Origin: Candidatus Solirubrobacter pratensis
GTDB lineage: Bacteria > Actinomycetota > Thermoleophilia > Solirubrobacterales > Solirubrobacteraceae
Length of the DNA: 64,000 nucleotides
Direction: 5' to 3'
Assembly: GCF_000425945.1 (NCBI RefSeq)
Contig: NZ_AUEK01000006.1
Coordinates: 310,001-374,000 of the forward strand
Below are positions 42,734-51,841 of the stretch, piece by piece. The notes beneath the pieces are model-generated. The model was not told the DNA's origin and made no database searches. It saw nothing but the letters and a program-made list of their open reading frames with translations. Each line of letters opens with the position of its first letter. The stretch's first letter is position 1. The position numbers and the translations under genes are program-made.

Positions 42734-42787
42734 GGGCCTCCCCGCAGACTGAGGGTGTCTGCTTCTCAACCCGCGAAGGGGAGGCCC
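42734..42787. other. Nested inverted repeat next to the IS21 element
   Basis: The outer arms GGGCCTCCCC (42734-42743) and GGGGAGGCCC (42778-42787) enclose an inner stem GCAGAC (42744-42749) / GTCTGC (42757-42762) and 15 unpaired bases. It ends 7 bp before the left end of the IS element. It could be the terminator of whatever lay to the left, or a structured recombination or folding site. No gene overlaps it. Confidence 0.4.
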
Positions 42788-42910
42788 TGTCGTGTGTCGG
42801 CAGCGGTTGACTTCTGACCCACCTCCAGCGGTTGAGAATTGACCCACCCCGGCCGGGGTGGCGGAGACTCTGGCTTGGTTGTGGAGGTCTGAGCCGGGGA
42901 GGAAGGGACG

Positions 42911-44104
42911 GTGTTGGAGGTGGAGCGCTGGGCCGAGTTGCGGCGTGAGCACTTCGTGCGCGGCGTGTCGATCCGGGCGTTGGCTGAGCGAACCGGGCTT
43001 TCGCGCAACACGGTGCGCCGCGCGCTGCGGTCGGAGCGGCCGCCGCGGTTCGTGTGTCCGCCGCGGCCGTCGAGGTTGGACCCGTTCCGGGAGGAGATCC
43101 GCCAGCTGTTGCGTGAGCAGCCGCGGTTGCCGGCGGTGGTGGTTCGGGAGCGGATCGCGGCGTTGGGGTTCGACGGCGCGCAGACGATCGTGAACGCGTA
43201 CGTGCGTGAGGTGCGGCCGTTGTTCTTGCCGGCCAGGACGTTTCAGCGCACGGTCTATCGACCTGGCGAGATCTGTCAGTTCGATCTCTGGCGCCCCTCG
43301 CGCGAGGTCCCGGTCGGGTTCGGGCAGACGCGCGTCGGTCATGTCGTGATCGCGTGCCTGGGCTACTCGCGGGCCGGCGCCGGCGCGCTGATCTTCAGCC
43401 GCGATGCGCCCAACATCTTGTGGGGCATCGGCCGCTGCCTCTGGGCGCTCGGGGGTTTGCCCGCGACGCTGGTCTGGGATCGCGAGGGCGCGCTGCACGC
43501 CGGCGACGGCCGCCCGACCCCGCCGTTTGCCGCCTTCTGCGGGCAGCTGCGGGTCGGCTGGCACTTCTGCGGGCCGGGCGATCCGCAGGCCAAGGGCGTG
43601 GTCGAGCGCCTGCAGGGCTACGCGGAGACCAACTTCGAGCCCGGCCGGCGCTTTGCCAACGAACGCGACTTCCAGCTCCAGCTCGACGGCTGGTTCGCGA
43701 AGGCCAACGCGCGCACGCACCGGACGCTGCGCTGTCGCCCGATCGACCGCCTGCGCGAAGAACAAGCGGCGATGATGGCGCTGCCAGCAGTCGCACCGGA
43801 TGTCGATCGGCGCTGGGTCACGCGCGTGCTGGCGGACCCGTACCTGCGCGTCGACACCAACGACTACTCGCTTGACCCCGGACTCGTCGGTCGCCGCGTC
43901 GAGGTTCGCGTCTCCCAGACGGCGGTGCTGGCCGCCTGCTTGGACAGCGGCGAGCTCGCCTGCCGCCACCCGCGGTCCTTCGCGCGCCATCGCACGATCA
44001 CCGCACTCGAGCACGCCCGCGCGCTGCGCCAGCGCCGGGGCGATCCGCCCGAGCCGGTGGTCGAGACGCGTTCGCTGGCACGCTACGACGAGCTGATCGC
44101 GTGA
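42911..44104 (+). CDS. istA: IS21-family transposase IstA
   Basis: 397 residues from GTG 42911. The N-terminal helix-turn-helix is REHFVRGVSIRALAERTGLS followed by RNTVRRAL. The DDE catalytic domain has the first Asp in QFDLWRPSREV, the second in LVWDREGAL, and Glu in KGVVERLQGYAETNF. A C-terminal beta module follows (YLRVDTNDYSLDPGLVGRR). Its stop overlaps the istB start by 4 nt (GTGA). It cuts and joins the element ends together with IstB. The frame is intact, so the element may be active. Confidence 0.9.
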   Translation: MLEVERWAELRREHFVRGVSIRALAERTGLSRNTVRRALRSERPPRFVCPPRPSRLDPFREEIRQLLREQPRLPAVVVRERIAALGFDGAQTIVNAYVREVRPLFLPARTFQRTVYRPGEICQFDLWRPSREVPVGFGQTRVGHVVIACLGYSRAGAGALIFSRDAPNILWGIGRCLWALGGLPATLVWDREGALHAGDGRPTPPFAAFCGQLRVGWHFCGPGDPQAKGVVERLQGYAETNFEPGRRFANERDFQLQLDGWFAKANARTHRTLRCRPIDRLREEQAAMMALPAVAPDVDRRWVTRVLADPYLRVDTNDYSLDPGLVGRRVEVRVSQTAVLAACLDSGELACRHPRSFARHRTITALEHARALRQRRGDPPEPVVETRSLARYDELIA

Positions 44105-44856
44105 GCACCAGCAGCGAGCTCGCGCATCTGTTCCGGGCGCTGAAGGCACCCGCCGCGGCGCGCGCGTTGCCCAAGCTCGCCGAGCGCGCTCGCACCGAAG
44201 AGTGGAGCTATGAGCGCTTCGCCGAAGCGCTGCTCGAGACCGAGCACGCGTCGCGCGAGGCGCACGGCGGCGACGGGCGGATCAAGGCCGCGCGATTCCC
44301 GGCGCGCAAGACGCTGGAGGAGTTTGACTTCAGCTTCCAGCGCTCGGTCAAGAAGACCCTGATCCAGCATCTCGGCCAGCTCGACTTCCTTCACGGCAAG
44401 GAGAACGTCGTCCTGCTCGGGCCGCCCGGCACCGGCAAGACGCATCTCGCGATCGCACTCGCGATCCGCGCGTGCCTGGCCGGGCACCGCGTCGCGTTTC
44501 GCACCGCGACCGAATGGGTCGCGCTGCTCGCCGACGCGCAACGCGCGGGCCGCCTCGACGACGAACTCGCGCGCCTGCAGCGCTACCCGCTGCTGGTCGT
44601 CGACGAAGTCGGCTACATCCCGTTCGACCCGCAGGCCGCCAACCTGATGTTCATGCTCGTCAGCCGCCGCTACGAACGCGCCTCGATGATCGTCACGTCC
44701 AACAAGCCCTTCTCGGGCTGGGGCGAGATCTTCGGCGACGACGTCGTCGCTGCCGCAATGATCGACCGACTCGTCCACCACGCCGAGATCGTCGCGCTCA
44801 AAGGCGACAGCTACCGCCTCAAAGACCGCGACCTCGCCCGCCCAACCAACGACTGA
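44101..44856 (+). CDS. istB: IS21-family helper ATPase IstB
   Basis: 251 residues from GTG 44101, coupled to istA. It is a DnaC-like AAA+ ATPase: Walker A LGPPGTGKTHLAIAL (about 100-114), Walker B LLVVDEVGYIPFDPQAANLM, and the sensor region VTSNKPFSGWGEIFGD. The N-terminal part ELAHLFRALKAPAAARALPK is the normal IstB opening, and KKTLIQHLGQLDFLHGKENV precedes the ATPase core. It assists target selection and strand transfer by IstA. Intact and full length. Confidence 0.92.
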   Translation: MSTSSELAHLFRALKAPAAARALPKLAERARTEEWSYERFAEALLETEHASREAHGGDGRIKAARFPARKTLEEFDFSFQRSVKKTLIQHLGQLDFLHGKENVVLLGPPGTGKTHLAIALAIRACLAGHRVAFRTATEWVALLADAQRAGRLDDELARLQRYPLLVVDEVGYIPFDPQAANLMFMLVSRRYERASMIVTSNKPFSGWGEIFGDDVVAAAMIDRLVHHAEIVALKGDSYRLKDRDLARPTND

Positions 44857-44880
44857 ACTACACGCTCCACGGCTCCTAGC

Positions 44881-44906
44881 GCCGGGACGGGCTACGCCCG
44901 CCCGGC
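44881..44906 (+). terminator. Hairpin after istB
   Basis: GCCGGG (44881-44886) pairs with CCCGGC (44901-44906), and the inner CGGGC pairs with GCCCG, with one bulged A and a 3-nt loop, 25 nt after the istB stop and inside the element. It has the form of a factor-independent terminator without a strong U tract. Confidence 0.45.
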
Positions 44907-45136
44907 ACCCACTCCCCGATCATCAACAACCGCAACACCGCCAACCGCAAGCCGGGTCAATTCTCAACCGCTGCCACCGGGTCAGATCTCAGCCGTTGAC
45001 AACATCGTGGAGTACTCGGGATCGATTGGTCCTATCGCCGGGCGGCGTGGTGTGCGCTCAGCGACGCCGGCGTGGTCGTCGGCGAGGGGGCGGTGCCGGC
45101 CGATCGCTGCGCCGTTCCCGTCGCCCGACGGCACGG

Positions 45137-46459
45137 TCAGCGACTCGCGGGCGGACGCCGGTCGACTAGGGCCACGGCTTCGGCGAGTTGCTGCTCGAAT
45201 GGCGCCAGACGATGCCCGGACTCGGCCGCGTCGATGGCGACGAAGTAGTGTCGGTAGATCGTCGCCGGCGAGGTCCCGCAGCTGCGGGCGATGACTTCGA
45301 CCGGCTCTCCGGCGAGGATGCGGCAAGTGATATGACCCCGGCGCGCGGAATACGGCGTGGCGCCGGTGAGGTGCGCAAGCTTCGGGTGCCCTTGCGCGAC
45401 CGACTTGGCTGCCGGGCGGAAGTACTTGGCGCCCCACTTCTTGTGCTGGTTCAGGCTGAAGTGGCCATCACCGACGCCGGGGATGATGAAGTCGCAGTCC
45501 TCGACCGCCAGTCCGTAGGACGCGGCAACTTGACGCCAGGCCGTGAGCCACTGGTACACGATGCCCGGTACGCGCTTGGAACGCTCGATGGTCTTGACGC
45601 CGGCAATGCGACCGTGCGAGAGCGCGTCCTCGATCGCGAGCATCCAGTCGCCCTCGACGGTCGGCTTCATCAGCGCCTGCCAGCGCGCCGCTGCGACCTC
45701 TTCCGGGCGCATGCCGAGCGCGAACAGGCAGCGCAGCAGGATCGCGTCTCGATGCGGCTCCCACGTCCGCTGCTCCGTTCGCGCGAGGAGGGCGCGCGCG
45801 ATGTGTTCCGCGGCTTCTGCGGTCAGCGCTCGCTCGGGTCGGTTGCTTGGCGATGCGACGTGCAAACGTCCCGAGCGCCGCCGCCGGCGCGTGGTGACCA
45901 GCTTGCAACCGTTCGCCGCGATCAGGTCCCCGCGATGCTCGACGCCCCACGTCAACGCCGACGACAGGATCTTGCGGACCCGGTCGGCGGTCGGGGGACG
46001 TGCAGTGTCGATATCACCGGTCGATCTGCCGGCCGCGTCAAGCCGGGCGACGCCGCGAAGTTGCGCGTGTCTGAGGAGCTCGTTGACGGCCCGCGGCTTC
46101 TCAAAAGCCCGTAGTGGCCACGTACCGGCGATCGGCCGGATCCACTTGTTCGCAACCTGCAGATAGTTCTTCAGCGTCGCCTCAGCAAGGTGCGGCGCCG
46201 CGTCCTCGGTGAACCACAGCCGCATGAACTCCCACAGCGTGAGATCCGCATCGGACCCCTCGAGCAACCCAGCGGCATACTCGTCCAAGCGGCCGTCACG
46301 CTTCGCGCGCTCGGCTCGCGCCTTCTCGGCGAGGGCGAGGTCGAGGTCGTCGAACGTCCCGGCAAGCTTTTCCTCCCCGCGGTGCCGGAACAGGACGCGA
46401 TACCGCTCTCCACGGCGTCCGTCCGGGGTCTTCACGCTGTGGCGTCTGATCCATGCCAT
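45137..46459 (-). CDS. Tyrosine recombinase (site-specific integrase)
   Basis: 440 residues from ATG 46459 (MAWIRRHSVKTPDGRRGE). An N-terminal arm-binding beta domain (YRVLFRHRGEEKLAGTFDD), a SAM-like core-binding domain (WEFMRLWFTEDAAPHLAEAT), then the catalytic domain: first Arg in LFALGMRPEEVAAARW, HxxR region as YSARRGHITCRIL, and nucleophile Tyr in SPATIYRHYFVAID. This is the integrase of the conjugative element; together with the excisionase upstream it should recombine the tRNA-derived att sites. It reads leftward, toward att-like site B; the IS21 element now lies between the integrase and the Argonaute cargo. Confidence 0.85.
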   Translation of the reverse strand: MAWIRRHSVKTPDGRRGERYRVLFRHRGEEKLAGTFDDLDLALAEKARAERAKRDGRLDEYAAGLLEGSDADLTLWEFMRLWFTEDAAPHLAEATLKNYLQVANKWIRPIAGTWPLRAFEKPRAVNELLRHAQLRGVARLDAAGRSTGDIDTARPPTADRVRKILSSALTWGVEHRGDLIAANGCKLVTTRRRRRSGRLHVASPSNRPERALTAEAAEHIARALLARTEQRTWEPHRDAILLRCLFALGMRPEEVAAARWQALMKPTVEGDWMLAIEDALSHGRIAGVKTIERSKRVPGIVYQWLTAWRQVAASYGLAVEDCDFIIPGVGDGHFSLNQHKKWGAKYFRPAAKSVAQGHPKLAHLTGATPYSARRGHITCRILAGEPVEVIARSCGTSPATIYRHYFVAIDAAESGHRLAPFEQQLAEAVALVDRRPPASR

Positions 46460-46496
46460 GGCCGTCAAAGCGATCGACGGCGGAAAGCGGCCCCCG

Positions 46497-46883
46497 CTAA
46501 TGACGCCCTTGGATCTCGTCGATCGAGATCGGGCTCGGCGTGCCGCGCGGCGTAGGCCGGCGCGCTCGCGACACGCGCGTCGCGTCGGTGAGCGACTTCC
46601 CGGAAGCGGTCCGACCGAACAGCCACCGCTCGAGCTCCGCGACGCCGATGAGCAGCTTCCCGCCGCGACCTGCGGGTTGGCTAGCGCGCAGGCGACCCGC
46701 CTGAAGTGCCCGCCGAAGGGTGCGCGTCGAGCATCGTGCGCGGGCGGCAGCTTCGGTGACGGTGAGGAGTCGCCCTCCTCCGCTGAGCCTGGCCGGGTCC
46801 GCCGTCGTCAGGAGCTCGACGACCTGGACCGCGATCGCGTCGACCACATCGTCGGCCCCGATGTCCTGTCCGCGCAGCGCCAT
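46497..46883 (-). CDS. Excisionase-type helix-turn-helix protein
   Basis: 128 residues from ATG 46883. The centre is a MerR/excisionase-type winged helix: LLTVTEAAARARCSTRTLRR, then ALQAGRLRASQP and LLIGVAELERWLFG. The N-terminus VVDAIAVQVVELLTTAD is a short helix and the C-terminus is basic. It sits 37 nt upstream of the integrase on the same strand, the usual place for an excision partner. The longer frame reaching 47885 is a shadow of the primase gene. Confidence 0.75.
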   Translation of the reverse strand: MALRGQDIGADDVVDAIAVQVVELLTTADPARLSGGGRLLTVTEAAARARCSTRTLRRALQAGRLRASQPAGRGGKLLIGVAELERWLFGRTASGKSLTDATRVSRARRPTPRGTPSPISIDEIQGRH

Positions 46884-47103
46884 GCCCGTCAGGCCGAGTT
46901 GCGGACGCCGCGGGCAAGCCGATCTCGCATCGCGGCTACTCGTGTGAGGCTGGCCGCACGCCCAGGCCGCAGCGCCGAGGTTGCGCGTCGGGCGGCTACG
47001 TTGCACGAGCCGCGAGGCCGCCCGGTCGCACCCTCCCTCTCCCGCGGAGGAACGCGATAGCGGCATACGCCGATGGACAGGAGACGTGCGACCAGCGGCC
47101 GCG

Positions 47104-48078
47104 CTACCGCCCCATGCCGGAGAGCGTGCGCCCAACGGACAACTCGCGTCGATAGCGGTCGAGCAAACGCCTCTGAATCTCGACGAAGTCGCGTCCGCGA
47201 GTCTGCAATCCCCAGACCGCCGCGGCCAGGTCGTAAATCGTTCCCCCACGCCGACAGGAGAAGCAGAACCAGCCGCGTGTGCCGGTCGGGTAGGCGTGCA
47301 GGCTCGCGTGCTCGTCGGTGTGGAATGGGCACTGGACCTTCCCGTCGCGCCCGGGGCGCCGGCCGAGGAGGTCGCCGACGTACACGCGCGGCGGCACCGA
47401 GAGCAACGGATCGTTGCGGAGCCCACGTGTTTCGGCGTCCCAGCGGCGTTGAAGAATCTCATCGTCGATCGTCGGCAGGTGCGCGACGACCTCTTCAGAA
47501 GTGAATCGGAGCTCGGCGTGCAGCCGTAAGACGCCGACGGGATGGGGCGGATGATGCTTGTGATTCCAGGTCCCGGGTGGGCGGAGGATCCGGCTTGCGT
47601 CGAAGCAGTTCGGATCGGCTCCCATGGCGTGGACCAACCGGAGGTTCGCCGCCTCTGCGCGTCGCGGAGAGAGTGGAGCGACGAGCGGCCAGTAGGCGTG
47701 GCAGTTCGAGCCCGAGCCCGAGGCCACCACCAGTGCCGGCTGCGGACGGAAGCGTCGCAGCCGATGCGCCGCCTCTTCTCCATCGCACTCCGCCCAGAGG
47801 GTCCAGACTTGCGATACGGCGTCCTTGGTTCCGGCGCGCCTGCTTCGGGGCGCGCATCCGAGGTAGACGTCTGTACGCGAACCACGGCTGCGGATCGCCT
47901 CGACCAGCGTGTCGCGATCGTGCGCCGGGTGAAACTCGCTCACGAGTAATTGCTCGCGTACTCGGAAGCGGATTTCCAAGAAGTGCGCCGAGGGCGCGCC
48001 ACCGGCGATTAGCGCGAGGTATGAACGCAACGCGTAGTCGACGCCGTCCCGCGCCGACGGTTGACGAACGGTCTGCAT
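47104..48078 (-). CDS. Replication primase-like protein with CHC2 zinc finger
   Basis: 324 residues. The N-terminal part looks like a RepB/AEP-type primase domain (VWTLWAECDGEEAAHRL, ALVVASGSGSNCHAYWPLVA, ILRPPGTWNHKHHPPHPV). The C-terminal part has a CHC2 zinc finger (KVQCPFHTDEHASLHAYP then GWFCFSCRRGGTIYDLAA) as in DnaG. It lies upstream of the excisionase and integrase on the same strand and would serve element replication or establishment. The short 5' region may use ATG 48078 (MQTVRQPSARDG). Confidence 0.75.
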   Translation of the reverse strand: MQTVRQPSARDGVDYALRSYLALIAGGAPSAHFLEIRFRVREQLLVSEFHPAHDRDTLVEAIRSRGSRTDVYLGCAPRSRRAGTKDAVSQVWTLWAECDGEEAAHRLRRFRPQPALVVASGSGSNCHAYWPLVAPLSPRRAEAANLRLVHAMGADPNCFDASRILRPPGTWNHKHHPPHPVGVLRLHAELRFTSEEVVAHLPTIDDEILQRRWDAETRGLRNDPLLSVPPRVYVGDLLGRRPGRDGKVQCPFHTDEHASLHAYPTGTRGWFCFSCRRGGTIYDLAAAVWGLQTRGRDFVEIQRRLLDRYRRELSVGRTLSGMGR

Positions 48079-48232
48079 GCCCGTCAGGCCGACACGCGGT
48101 GATCAAGGGCAGGCGGATCCTGGTCGTTGCGGATGTCTTGCGCGCGAAGGACACTTCCGGATGCGAGAGGACAGCTCGATGCGCGCCGAAATTCGTCTGC
48201 CCGGGAGGAGTGCTCGTCGGCCTGATGGTCAT

Positions 48233-49567
48233 ATGGCCGAGTTCGGTAACGGACGGCCTCGACGCAGAGGCAGCGCACGCACGCGCTACTCGTCCAACGA
48301 GATCGCCTCGTTGCTCATGCCCTGTCGCGATCGGCTCGTCGACCAGGTCCCGGTCGAGCTTGCGGTCGCCCGCGGGATGTCGCGAGACCACTGGGAACTC
48401 GCCGTCGACGACGCCATCGGCTATCTGACGACCGAGTACGACGTGCCGATTCGCAGCGACGCGGAACTCGAGCGCGCGTTCTGGTGGTCAACGAGCCTCC
48501 GGGTGAAGCAGTTGCGCGACGGACGGGCCGCGACGGTCCGCGGCCGCTGGACGCGCGTCGACATCGACAGCGTCGAGGTGGCCGGCGATGACGCGGAACC
48601 CGAGAGCGTCGTCATCGAGCGCAGCGAGCGCGCGGTGCTGCGCGAGTTCATCGCCACGTTGACCGAGCGCGAGCGCCGAGTCATGGCCTGCAAGTACGGC
48701 GGGCAGCGTGAGCGGGGACGCATCCTGATCGCTCGTCAGCTGGACCTCGGTATTGGCGAGGTCCGCTCAGCCGAGGCCGCGATCAAGCAGAAGCTGGAGC
48801 GCTTCGTGACCATCATCGCCGCGGGCCGGCTTTGCGCGCATCGAGCGCCGGCCCTCGTCGCGCTCGGGACCGGCGACCTCAGCGAAGAAGCCGAACGAGT
48901 CGCGCAGATCCACCTCGAGAGCTGCCCGGCGTGTCGCGTCGAACACGCCGCACGGCTTCGAGCACTCCGCAGCGGCAAGCTGCCGCGCGAGATCGCGAAC
49001 CTGTTGCCGCTCCCGCCGAGCGCCGAGACGTTCCGCAGTCCGCGGGCCGTGTGGGACACGCTCACCGACTGGGCCAGCCGCGTCCTGCCACACGACACGG
49101 CGATCACTGGAACGCAGATCGGAATCGTGAGCCGCGGGCTCGGCACCCTGGCCGCGACCAAGCTCGCCGCTCTCTGCATCGGCGGGATCACCGTGGTCGG
49201 CGGCACCCTGTATTGCCTCGAAACGCCACTGGGTCTCAAGCCCCACGAGGCGCACCGGCGCGAGCAGCTCGCCCGGCATCGGAAAGAACCACCGCATCGC
49301 CCCGCCGAGCCTCCGGCCGCGGCACAGGCCAAGTGGCTCAGGGCAAGCGCGGCGATCACGCCGACCCCCACACCGAAGCCTCGACGTACACCTCAGCCTC
49401 CGACACGGCGGCCGAAGAGTCCGACGGCGCACGAGCACGACCAGGCGATGTCACCCGCGCCCGCAGGCTCCGCCCCCAACGGCGCGAGTGAGTTCGGTCC
49501 CGTCTCGACTAGCTCGGCTACGCAGCCTGCGAAAGCCGTCACGAGTGGGGGGCCAGAGTTTCCCTGA
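48233..49567 (+). CDS. Sigma-70-like protein fused to zinc-finger and membrane segment
   Basis: About 444 residues from ATG 48233 (MAEFGNGRPRRRGSARTR); the upstream frame is not convincing. Region-2-like sequence (CRDRLVDQVPVELAVARGMS, YLTTEYDVPIRSDAELERAF) and region-4-like sequence (TLTERERRVMACKYGGQRER, LDLGIGEVRSAEAAIKQKLE) are followed by an anti-sigma-type zinc finger remnant (QIHLESCPACRVEHAARL), one membrane segment (LAALCIGGITVVGGTLYCL) and a Pro/Thr-rich tail that would lie outside the cell. It is thus a sigma factor-like head on a membrane protein. Proteins of this fusion type occur in Thermoleophilia. The gene for a secreted protein follows 17 nt downstream. Confidence 0.65.
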   Translation: MAEFGNGRPRRRGSARTRYSSNEIASLLMPCRDRLVDQVPVELAVARGMSRDHWELAVDDAIGYLTTEYDVPIRSDAELERAFWWSTSLRVKQLRDGRAATVRGRWTRVDIDSVEVAGDDAEPESVVIERSERAVLREFIATLTERERRVMACKYGGQRERGRILIARQLDLGIGEVRSAEAAIKQKLERFVTIIAAGRLCAHRAPALVALGTGDLSEEAERVAQIHLESCPACRVEHAARLRALRSGKLPREIANLLPLPPSAETFRSPRAVWDTLTDWASRVLPHDTAITGTQIGIVSRGLGTLAATKLAALCIGGITVVGGTLYCLETPLGLKPHEAHRREQLARHRKEPPHRPAEPPAAAQAKWLRASAAITPTPTPKPRRTPQPPTRRPKSPTAHEHDQAMSPAPAGSAPNGASEFGPVSTSSATQPAKAVTSGGPEFP

Positions 49568-49584
49568 CTGGCCTATGAGCTGAG

Positions 49585-51774
49585 ATGAGCAAGCAGCGAA
49601 GCCGGAGGTGCGGGATGCGGCAAGTCTCGAAACGAGCGATCGCGATGCGAGCGGCGCTCTTGGTCGCGGCGGTGCTGATGTGTCCCTCGGCAGCTAGCGC
49701 CGGCAACTACACGGTCTCGGGGAGCTGCAGCCTCTGGCAGCCATACAACAACACGCCGCGGTACGTGGCGGTTTTCCCCTCGTGCCCAGAGCTCGTGACT
49801 CGGAACGTCGGCTTCCCGTCGGAGCGGGCGCTCACGACGTCCGAGGGCGGCTGGGTCTACTACGCGCCTGCGGGAACCACAGTGGCATCGTTCGCGCTGC
49901 AGGGCGGGCTCATGGGACTCAACGGTTGGCAGGCTGCGGTGATTCCATCCGCCGGAATTCCCGTGGAGAACTGCCCTGGCTCCACGTGCCCTGGCGCTTC
50001 GAAAGGCCTCGGCATCCAGGCGTGGTATCCCGGCTACAACTCGCCCGCCATCTACCTACGGCTCCGGTGCGGCGCGAGCGGGAGCTGCGCGAATAACACG
50101 ACGTACGGCTACGCGGGAATCACCGGGTCGAACATCACCCTCACGGATTGGGCCGCGCCTGGGGTAGCGATCAACGGCGGAGCGATCCTCAGCGGCTGGC
50201 GGCGCGGAACCGCGGCCGTGACCTACGACGCGGGCGACAACGCCGGCATCAAGATCGTCCGTGGGTACCTCGACGGACGGCCGCGGGCCGAGGTTCTGCG
50301 CCCGTGTAACTACGTGGTCTCGGTCCCCTGCCCAAACGGCGGCGGGAGCCTCGATCTGGACACCACCGGACTCGCCGATGGGGCGCACCAGATGACGGTC
50401 CAGGTCGTCGATGCGGGCGACAATGCCGCGTCAGACAACCGGACCGTCTACAGCGACAACACGCCGCCGGCGTCTCCTGGGTCGCTGAGTCTCGAGGACG
50501 GCGACGGATGGCGCGCAACCAACAAGTTCGCGCTCCGCTGGTCGAACCCGGCACAGTCTGCGAGTCCCATCGTCGCCGTGGGGTACGTCCTTTGCCCGAC
50601 ATCGAACGCCGCGGGAAACTGGAAGGGCTGCACGAACGGCTCGCGGAACGGGAGCGACATCAAGACGATTCGCGATCTCGCGGTTCCGAGCTCCGGAGAG
50701 TGGAAGGCATGGATCTACCTCGTCGACGCGGCCGGCAATGCCGACCTCGGCACCGCGGCGACGCTGCCCCGCCTCCGCTTTGACCCGGACCCACCCTCCG
50801 GAAGCTTCCTGCCGTTCAGCGCCGACGACCCGACCCGCGTCCGAGTGGCCGCAACTGACGCGATCTCCGGTGTGAGTTCGGAATCTCTCGAGATCCGGCG
50901 CGACGGCACCGACACATGGACCGAGATTCCCGTGACGCCCGACGCATCCGGCTTCTCTGCGGCGCTCGACGACGGCGCACTTCCGCAGGGCGTCTACCAC
51001 CTTCGCGCGCGAATCGTCGATGCCGCGGGCAACGACCGGACGATCGAGAACTTCGACGGTGGGCAGCCGGCTGCCCTTGGACTGCCCATCAGGCTCAAGA
51101 CGCGCCTGGCGGTCGGACGCGTGAAGCATGTGCTCGCACGTTCGAGCCGCCACGGCAAGAAGCGCTACCGCCGCGTCCTGGTCGACAAGCCGCGCTCGCG
51201 GTACGGACGCACCGTCCGTCTGAGCGGTCGCCTCACGACGCCGGGCGCGAACCCGGTCGCCGGGATGCCGGTCGAAGTGTGGGAGCAGGTCGAACTACCT
51301 GGCTCCCAATGGGCCCAGATCGCCACCGTCCAGACCTCGCGGACCGGCCGCTTCACGTTCAAGGCCCTACGGGGCCCGAGCCGGCTCCTTCAGTTCCGGT
51401 ATCACGGGACCGGAACGATCCGATCGCGGATCTCAACGGTTGATCTACGTGTGAAGGCGACCTCGAGCCTGCGCGTGAATCGTCACCACGTGAACAACGG
51501 CGATTTCGTTTCGTTCCATGGCCGACTGAAGGGCAGGCCGATCCCTCCAGGCGGCAAGCTCGTCGAGTTGCAGGTCTTCACGCGCGGCCAGTGGCGGACC
51601 TTCGCCCAAGCCCGAGCCAACTCAGCGTCCGGGTTGTGGGGTTATCGCTACCGGTTCGAGGCCATCAACGGTCGCGTGAGGTTCCGCTTCCGGGCACGCG
51701 TCCGCAAGGAGGCGACGTATCCGTATGACCTGGGAACGTCGCGGCAGGTGCGCGTCACCGTACGAGGAGGCTGA
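49585..51774 (+). CDS. Large secreted Ig-like surface protein
   Basis: 729 residues with a signal peptide (AALLVAAVLMCPSAASAGNY; starts at 49585 or 49615). The mature chain is a string of beta-rich units: a Cys-containing N-terminal domain (SGSCSLWQPYNNTPRYV), a bacterial Ig-like region (GLADGAHQMTVQVVDAGDNA, DNTPPASPGSLSLEDGDGWR), then C-terminal beta-sandwich repeats rich in Arg (RYGRTVRLSGRLTTPGANPV, VNNGDFVSFHGRLKGRP). No enzyme motif or anchor was seen. Such long secreted proteins with TPPxSPGSLSL segments are common in this class. Probably co-transcribed with the sigma-like protein. Confidence 0.7.
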   Translation: MSKQRSRRCGMRQVSKRAIAMRAALLVAAVLMCPSAASAGNYTVSGSCSLWQPYNNTPRYVAVFPSCPELVTRNVGFPSERALTTSEGGWVYYAPAGTTVASFALQGGLMGLNGWQAAVIPSAGIPVENCPGSTCPGASKGLGIQAWYPGYNSPAIYLRLRCGASGSCANNTTYGYAGITGSNITLTDWAAPGVAINGGAILSGWRRGTAAVTYDAGDNAGIKIVRGYLDGRPRAEVLRPCNYVVSVPCPNGGGSLDLDTTGLADGAHQMTVQVVDAGDNAASDNRTVYSDNTPPASPGSLSLEDGDGWRATNKFALRWSNPAQSASPIVAVGYVLCPTSNAAGNWKGCTNGSRNGSDIKTIRDLAVPSSGEWKAWIYLVDAAGNADLGTAATLPRLRFDPDPPSGSFLPFSADDPTRVRVAATDAISGVSSESLEIRRDGTDTWTEIPVTPDASGFSAALDDGALPQGVYHLRARIVDAAGNDRTIENFDGGQPAALGLPIRLKTRLAVGRVKHVLARSSRHGKKRYRRVLVDKPRSRYGRTVRLSGRLTTPGANPVAGMPVEVWEQVELPGSQWAQIATVQTSRTGRFTFKALRGPSRLLQFRYHGTGTIRSRISTVDLRVKATSSLRVNRHHVNNGDFVSFHGRLKGRPIPPGGKLVELQVFTRGQWRTFAQARANSASGLWGYRYRFEAINGRVRFRFRARVRKEATYPYDLGTSRQVRVTVRGG

Positions 51775-51841
51775 CGCCATGGCGTTGCAGGCAGAATCCG
51801 GAAGCGAGAGGTCGGATCAGACCGAGGGAGGAAGCGCCCAC

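Larger units (their letters stand above)
42795..45004 (+). mobile_element. IS21-family insertion sequence, complete (2210 bp)
   Basis: The left end (42795-42845) and right end (45004-44954, reversed) are 51-bp inverted repeats matching at 40 of 51 positions, with the last 20 inner bases identical (CAGCGGTTGAGAATTGACCC). Both begin TGT. The 5 bases TCGTG flank the element on both sides (42790-42794 and 45005-45009) as the target duplication. Two overlapping genes, istA and istB, fill the inside, and a hairpin follows istB. The insertion is in non-coding DNA between the SIR2 gene and the integrase gene. Confidence 0.9.

Noticed and set aside
42605..42794. Gene interrupted by the IS21 element
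   Set aside because: Joining the flanks across the target duplication gives no convincing open frame; the insertion appears to be in non-coding DNA.
46497..47885. Minus-strand 462-codon frame over the excisionase and primase
   Set aside because: Only its last 128 residues (the excisionase) are protein-like; the rest is the out-of-frame reading of the primase gene.
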